Source of the DNA: Curtobacterium sp. MCLR17_032
GTDB lineage: Bacteria > Actinomycetota > Actinomycetes > Actinomycetales > Microbacteriaceae
NCBI RefSeq assembly: GCF_003234795.2
Contig: NZ_CP126268.1
Location: 1,860,001 to 1,924,000 of the forward strand
DNA: 64,000 nt
Direction of reading: 5' to 3'
Numbering within the stretch: the first letter of the stretch is position 1; each line of letters opens with the position of its first letter. The notes under the pieces are model-generated. The model did no database searches. It was not told the origin of the DNA and saw only the letters and a list, made by a program, of their open reading frames with translations. A program made the position numbers and the translations under genes. This document shows, one piece after another, positions 61,182 to 64,000 of the stretch.

Positions 61182-61601
61182 GTGACCGACGCCCTCGAAC
61201 CCGCACTCGTCCCGGAGCTCCTCGTCGCCGATCTGGACCACAGCCTGGCGTTCTGGTGCGGCCTCTGCGGCTTCACCGTCAGCTACGCCAGGCCCGACGA
61301 GCGCTTCGCCTACGTCGTCCTCGGCTCGGCACACCTGATGCTCGAGCAGGCCGGGGTCGGTCGCAACTGGCTGACGGGTCCGCTCGACGCTCCCCTGGGA
61401 CGTGGCGTGAACTTCCAGGTCAGCGTGTCCGACAGCGGGGCGCTCGCCGCAGTGCTGCGCGACGCCGACTGGCCGCTCTTCATGGAGCCGGAGACGAAGT
61501 GGTACCCGGTCGGCGGCGAGGAGGCCGGGGTCGAGCAGTTCCTCGTGCAGGACCCGGACGGCTACCTGGTGCGGTTCCAGTCCTCCGTGGGGCGGCGCTG
61601 A
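61182..61601 (+). CDS. VOC-family (bleomycin-resistance/glyoxalase-like) protein
   Basis: A 139-residue VOC protein with one beta-alpha-beta-beta-beta repeat pair: VPELLVADLDHSLAFWCGLCGFTVSYARPDERFAYVVLG and a C-terminal EQFLVQDPDGYLVRFQ. The layout and the tract VNFQVSVSDSGALAAVL match the Ble/VOC drug-binding group; whether it binds a drug or acts as an enzyme is unknown. Its last 40 bp overlap the 3' end of the convergent GNAT gene. Confidence 0.86.
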   Translation: MTDALEPALVPELLVADLDHSLAFWCGLCGFTVSYARPDERFAYVVLGSAHLMLEQAGVGRNWLTGPLDAPLGRGVNFQVSVSDSGALAAVLRDADWPLFMEPETKWYPVGGEEAGVEQFLVQDPDGYLVRFQSSVGRR

Positions 61602-62143
61602 CCGTCGACCGAGACCTCGAAGACGATCTCCCGGCCGTCTTCCTCGTCCCACTGCTCGCCGTTCTCGACGAACCCGTACGCGGCGATCAGGGCGAGTGAG
61701 GCGGCGTTGTCCGGGCTGACGGTGGCCCGCACCGTCCGCACTCCGGGGTGCTCCTGCGCGACCGCCAGGAGCGTCTCGAGTGCCCGTCTCGCGTACCCCC
61801 TGCGGCGATGGGCCGGATCCACGCGGTACCCCACCTCGACCATGCCGTGCGCGTCCGGCGGGCCGTGGAAGCCGGCGACGCCGACCGGCAGGGCGACGGC
61901 CGGGTCGACGATCAACCGGGTGACCCAGGGTGCGTCGCCCGGGCGCTCGCGGATCTGCTCGCTCCTCCTGCGCCACAGCGACGCGCACTCCGGCCCGGTG
62001 AGCCAGGGCGACATGGGCCGGCGAGTCGTGGCGTCGGTCCCACCGGCCGCGAGGGCGTGCAGCACTGCCTCCGGCACGACGTCGAGGTGCACGTCGGACT
62101 GGTCCGGCTGCGGGTGGTGCCAGGGTGCGTTCGTGATGGTCAT
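61562..62143 (-). CDS. GNAT-family acetyltransferase
   Basis: A 193-residue RimJ-type N-acetyltransferase. The acetyl-CoA loop is VDPAHRRRGYARRALETLL (Q/RxxGxA form), followed by VRATVSPDNAASLALIAAYGFVENG. Target unknown. The gene is convergent with and overlaps the VOC gene by 40 bp, so its last 13 codons are antisense to VOC codons. Confidence 0.88.
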   Translation of the reverse strand: MTITNAPWHHPQPDQSDVHLDVVPEAVLHALAAGGTDATTRRPMSPWLTGPECASLWRRRSEQIRERPGDAPWVTRLIVDPAVALPVGVAGFHGPPDAHGMVEVGYRVDPAHRRRGYARRALETLLAVAQEHPGVRTVRATVSPDNAASLALIAAYGFVENGEQWDEEDGREIVFEVSVDGQRRPTEDWNRTR

Positions 62144-62203
62144 CGGTCAGCAGACTGGCACAGCCGGTGCGCACCCGCGGCCCTGATCTCCCGGACCGTC
62201 AGC

Positions 62204-62701
62204 TCACCGGACGAGTCGCACGGTGGCGCCGAGTGGCTCGAAGCTCGAGGTGGCGCCGTCGGCGGTGAACCTGTTCCGGCGGTAGAACGCATGGGCTCGA
62301 GGATTGTCCGCCGCCACCCACAGCGACGCAGGACGTCCGCCGAGCACCCCGTCGAGGAGCGCTTGACCGGCTCCCGTTCCCTGCGCCCGTTCGAGCACGT
62401 AGAGCATGGCGAGTTCCTCTGGGCGGACCGCGTCGGGCTCGACTGCGCGTTGGGCGGCCGCGAACCCGATCACGCCGGTCGGATCCTCGGCCACGGTGGT
62501 GGAGAAGACCCCGTCTTCCAGGTACGTCCGCCACATGCCGACTCGTCGGTCGACGTCGAACCAGGGGTTCGTGTCCGGATCCTCGACCAGCCGACCGTAC
62601 GTCTCGCGCCATGAGGTCGCGTGCACACGGGCGATGCTCTCGGCGTCCTCGACCGTGGCGGGCCGTGTCACGGTCCCTGCGTCGCCGTCGAGTCGTGCCA
62701 T
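62204..62701 (-). CDS. GNAT-family acetyltransferase
   Basis: A 165-residue acetyltransferase of the common small GNAT type. RPATVEDAESIARVHATSWRE opens the fold, the acetyl-CoA loop is ERAQGTGAGQALLDGVL, and LWVAADNPRAHAFYRRNRF is the C-terminal strand-helix. Target unknown. The ATG at 62701 is 6 nt behind TACGGT (leaderless). Confidence 0.88.
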   Translation of the reverse strand: MARLDGDAGTVTRPATVEDAESIARVHATSWRETYGRLVEDPDTNPWFDVDRRVGMWRTYLEDGVFSTTVAEDPTGVIGFAAAQRAVEPDAVRPEELAMLYVLERAQGTGAGQALLDGVLGGRPASLWVAADNPRAHAFYRRNRFTADGATSSFEPLGATVRLVR

Positions 62702-62707
62702 CTCGAG

Positions 62708-62713
62708 ACCGTA
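62708..62713 (-). promoter_or_regulatory. -10 box (TACGGT) of the GNAT gene
   Basis: TACGGT-N6-ATG on the minus strand. Confidence 0.55.
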
Positions 62714-62771
62714 GCAACTGCGGCCCCTCGTTGCCCTTGACCGGGCAGCCCGTCGCGATCGCGGTCGTCGG

Positions 62772-63977
62772 TCAGGAACGCGCGAAGACCCGACCGGATC
62801 GCCGCGCAGCCGCCGCGAGGACGGGTTGCGCTGCGGCGAGCGGGACGCAGAGCAGGCCGAGGACCCACCAGGTGCCATTGACGTGCAGGTGTGCGATCAG
62901 CTGGGTGCCGACGAGTGGCCCGACCGCGGCGGCGATGCCCCAGCTGATGCCGAAGACCGACATGTACCGAGCGCGCGACGTCGCGGGAGCGATCGCCGCG
63001 ACGAGTGCGGTGGCGTGCCCGAGGAGCACCAGGTCACCGAGGCTCCACACGACCGTCGCAGCGATCAGGCCGGGCAGGTCGACAGCGACTCCGTTGAGGA
63101 CGAAACCGACGCCGAGCACCAGGAAACCGATCGCCAGCGCCGCGAAGTGGCTCCACCGGGTGAGCGGCCCCCGCACCACCAGCGGCTGCCCGAGGACGAT
63201 GACGAGGGCCGAGACGGCGAAGAGCACGCCGACCAGCGACGGCCGGATCCCGTCGGCACGCAGTGTGAGGGGAAGTGCGACGTCGAGCTGCAGGTACAGC
63301 ACGGCGAAGCCCGTGCCGGTGACGAGCATCCCGACGAGCATCGGGTCCCGCCACGGACTCCGCACCACCGCAGCCGGGGTCGACGCACGATCCTCCGGCT
63401 CCTGTCCCCCGCGACGCGGCTGCAACCCGATGAGGACGAGGGTCGCGCACGCCAGGCAGGTCACCGCGTCGACCACGAACAGCAGTCGGAGGTCGACACC
63501 ACCGACGGTCGCTGCGAGGACGCCGGCGAGCACCCCGGCGACGGCGAGTGCAGCTGAGTACAACCCGTAGGCGGCGACCCGGTCGCGGTCGCCCTCGACG
63601 ACGTCGGCGACGAGTGCCTGGGACGGCGGTTCGTAGATCTCGAACGACAGGCCGATGAGCACCGCTGCGGCCGCAGCGGTCACGACGCCGGGTGCCGCCG
63701 CGAGCAGGAGTTGGAACACCGCGGTGAGGGTGAGGCCCCACGCGATGGTGGAGCGGTGGCCGATCCGGTCGCTGAGGAAGCCACCGATCAGTCGCGAGGG
63801 GATCGTCGCCACCCCGAAGAGGGCGACGATCGCTCCGGCAGTCTGCACCTGGACGGAGAAGTCGTCGACCAACACGACGGCGAGGAAGGGCAGCGTGAAG
63901 GCCCCGAGGCGGTTCACGGTCCGGGCAGCGACGAGCAGCCAGACCGCAGGCGGCAGCGCGCGCCATCGCGACGGCAC
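62772..63977 (-). CDS. MFS transporter
   Basis: A 401-residue major facilitator with twelve hydrophobic segments in two halves. The inter-helix 2-3 loop LIGGFLSDRIGHRSTIAWG is the MFS motif A. A Gln/Arg-rich cytoplasmic loop (QPRRGGQEPEDRAS) separates the halves. Substrate unknown; a drug or metabolite exporter is possible. The GTG at 63977 is the first start seen, but the frame stays open to the window's right edge, so the true start may lie outside. Confidence 0.85.
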   Translation of the reverse strand: MPSRWRALPPAVWLLVAARTVNRLGAFTLPFLAVVLVDDFSVQVQTAGAIVALFGVATIPSRLIGGFLSDRIGHRSTIAWGLTLTAVFQLLLAAAPGVVTAAAAAVLIGLSFEIYEPPSQALVADVVEGDRDRVAAYGLYSAALAVAGVLAGVLAATVGGVDLRLLFVVDAVTCLACATLVLIGLQPRRGGQEPEDRASTPAAVVRSPWRDPMLVGMLVTGTGFAVLYLQLDVALPLTLRADGIRPSLVGVLFAVSALVIVLGQPLVVRGPLTRWSHFAALAIGFLVLGVGFVLNGVAVDLPGLIAATVVWSLGDLVLLGHATALVAAIAPATSRARYMSVFGISWGIAAAVGPLVGTQLIAHLHVNGTWWVLGLLCVPLAAAQPVLAAAARRSGRVFARS

Positions 63978-64000
63978 CGCCCGATCCCAGCTCAGATGCA

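Overview
This window is about 64 kb of high-GC (roughly 70%) chromosomal DNA from an actinobacterium of the Microbacteriaceae, most like Curtobacterium. Pointers are the bcc-type cytochrome bc1 genes qcrCAB with ctaE, the mycothiol gene mshC, RbpA, PafB/PafC, the actinobacterial HelY helicase, very high third-position GC, frequent GTG starts and many start codons set 6-8 nt behind a TANNNT box (leaderless transcripts). The genus is inferred from gene content and protein resemblance, not from a search. I see no insertion sequence, prophage, CRISPR array or rRNA. One tRNA, tRNA-Leu(GAG), is present.

Layout. 1-6.7 kb: end of ruvB, then yajC-secD-secF-rhodanese-relA on the plus strand (protein export and stringent response). 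6.7-13.5 kb: a hypothetical gene, a ROK kinase and deoC on minus, then an NAD-binding/DUF2867 protein, an SGNH hydrolase and a small membrane protein joined by ATGA overlaps, and a Stealth-family phosphotransferase on plus. 13.5-20.1 kb: a metallophosphoesterase, the respiratory cluster ctaE-qcrC-qcrA-qcrB on minus, and divergent trpD. 20.2-25.5 kb: glycerol and dihydroxyacetone use, with glpF-glpK on minus and dhaK-dhaL-dhaM on plus; DhaM is fused to an HPr domain. 25.5-34.5 kb: accessory genes. These are an XRE regulator with a divergent SDR, a pentapeptide-repeat gene interrupted by an in-frame TGA, DoxX-like membrane proteins, a probable glycosyltransferase, tandem palindromic repeats, an arsenate reductase, Nudix/SDR genes and an NfeD-SPFH pair.

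34.5-44.9 kb: rbpA-lnt-helY-tatC-pafC-pafB-FKBP-trmI-HAD on minus. This is the gene neighbourhood that in many actinobacteria surrounds the Pup-proteasome genes, but here none of those genes is present. 45.2-49.8 kb: a PAC2 protein on plus, then an M20 peptidase, uppP and mshC on minus. 49.8-50.3 kb: tRNA-Leu, a textbook terminator and REP-like repeats. 50.3-57.2 kb: a zinc alcohol dehydrogenase with its partner gene, a type II NADH dehydrogenase, a DEAD/DEAH helicase and dinB. 57.2-64 kb: an acyl-CoA dehydrogenase and an SGNH hydrolase sharing a divergent promoter, a D-Ala-D-Ala carboxypeptidase, a phosphoribosyltransferase, a VOC protein, two GNAT acetyltransferases and an MFS transporter cut by, or ending near, the window edge.

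Most of the window is conserved housekeeping. The points most worth a second look are: the pentapeptide-repeat gene broken (or recoded) at a single TGA; the leaderless promoter architecture, including one pair of overlapping divergent -10 boxes; a family of large perfect palindromes with a shared GACGGGAGGCCCG core at gene ends; two tandemly duplicated palindromic intergenic elements; a predicted SigR/SigH-type promoter before rbpA; and the apparent scar of a lost Pup-proteasome locus. I found no convincing novel multi-gene defence or biosynthetic system.
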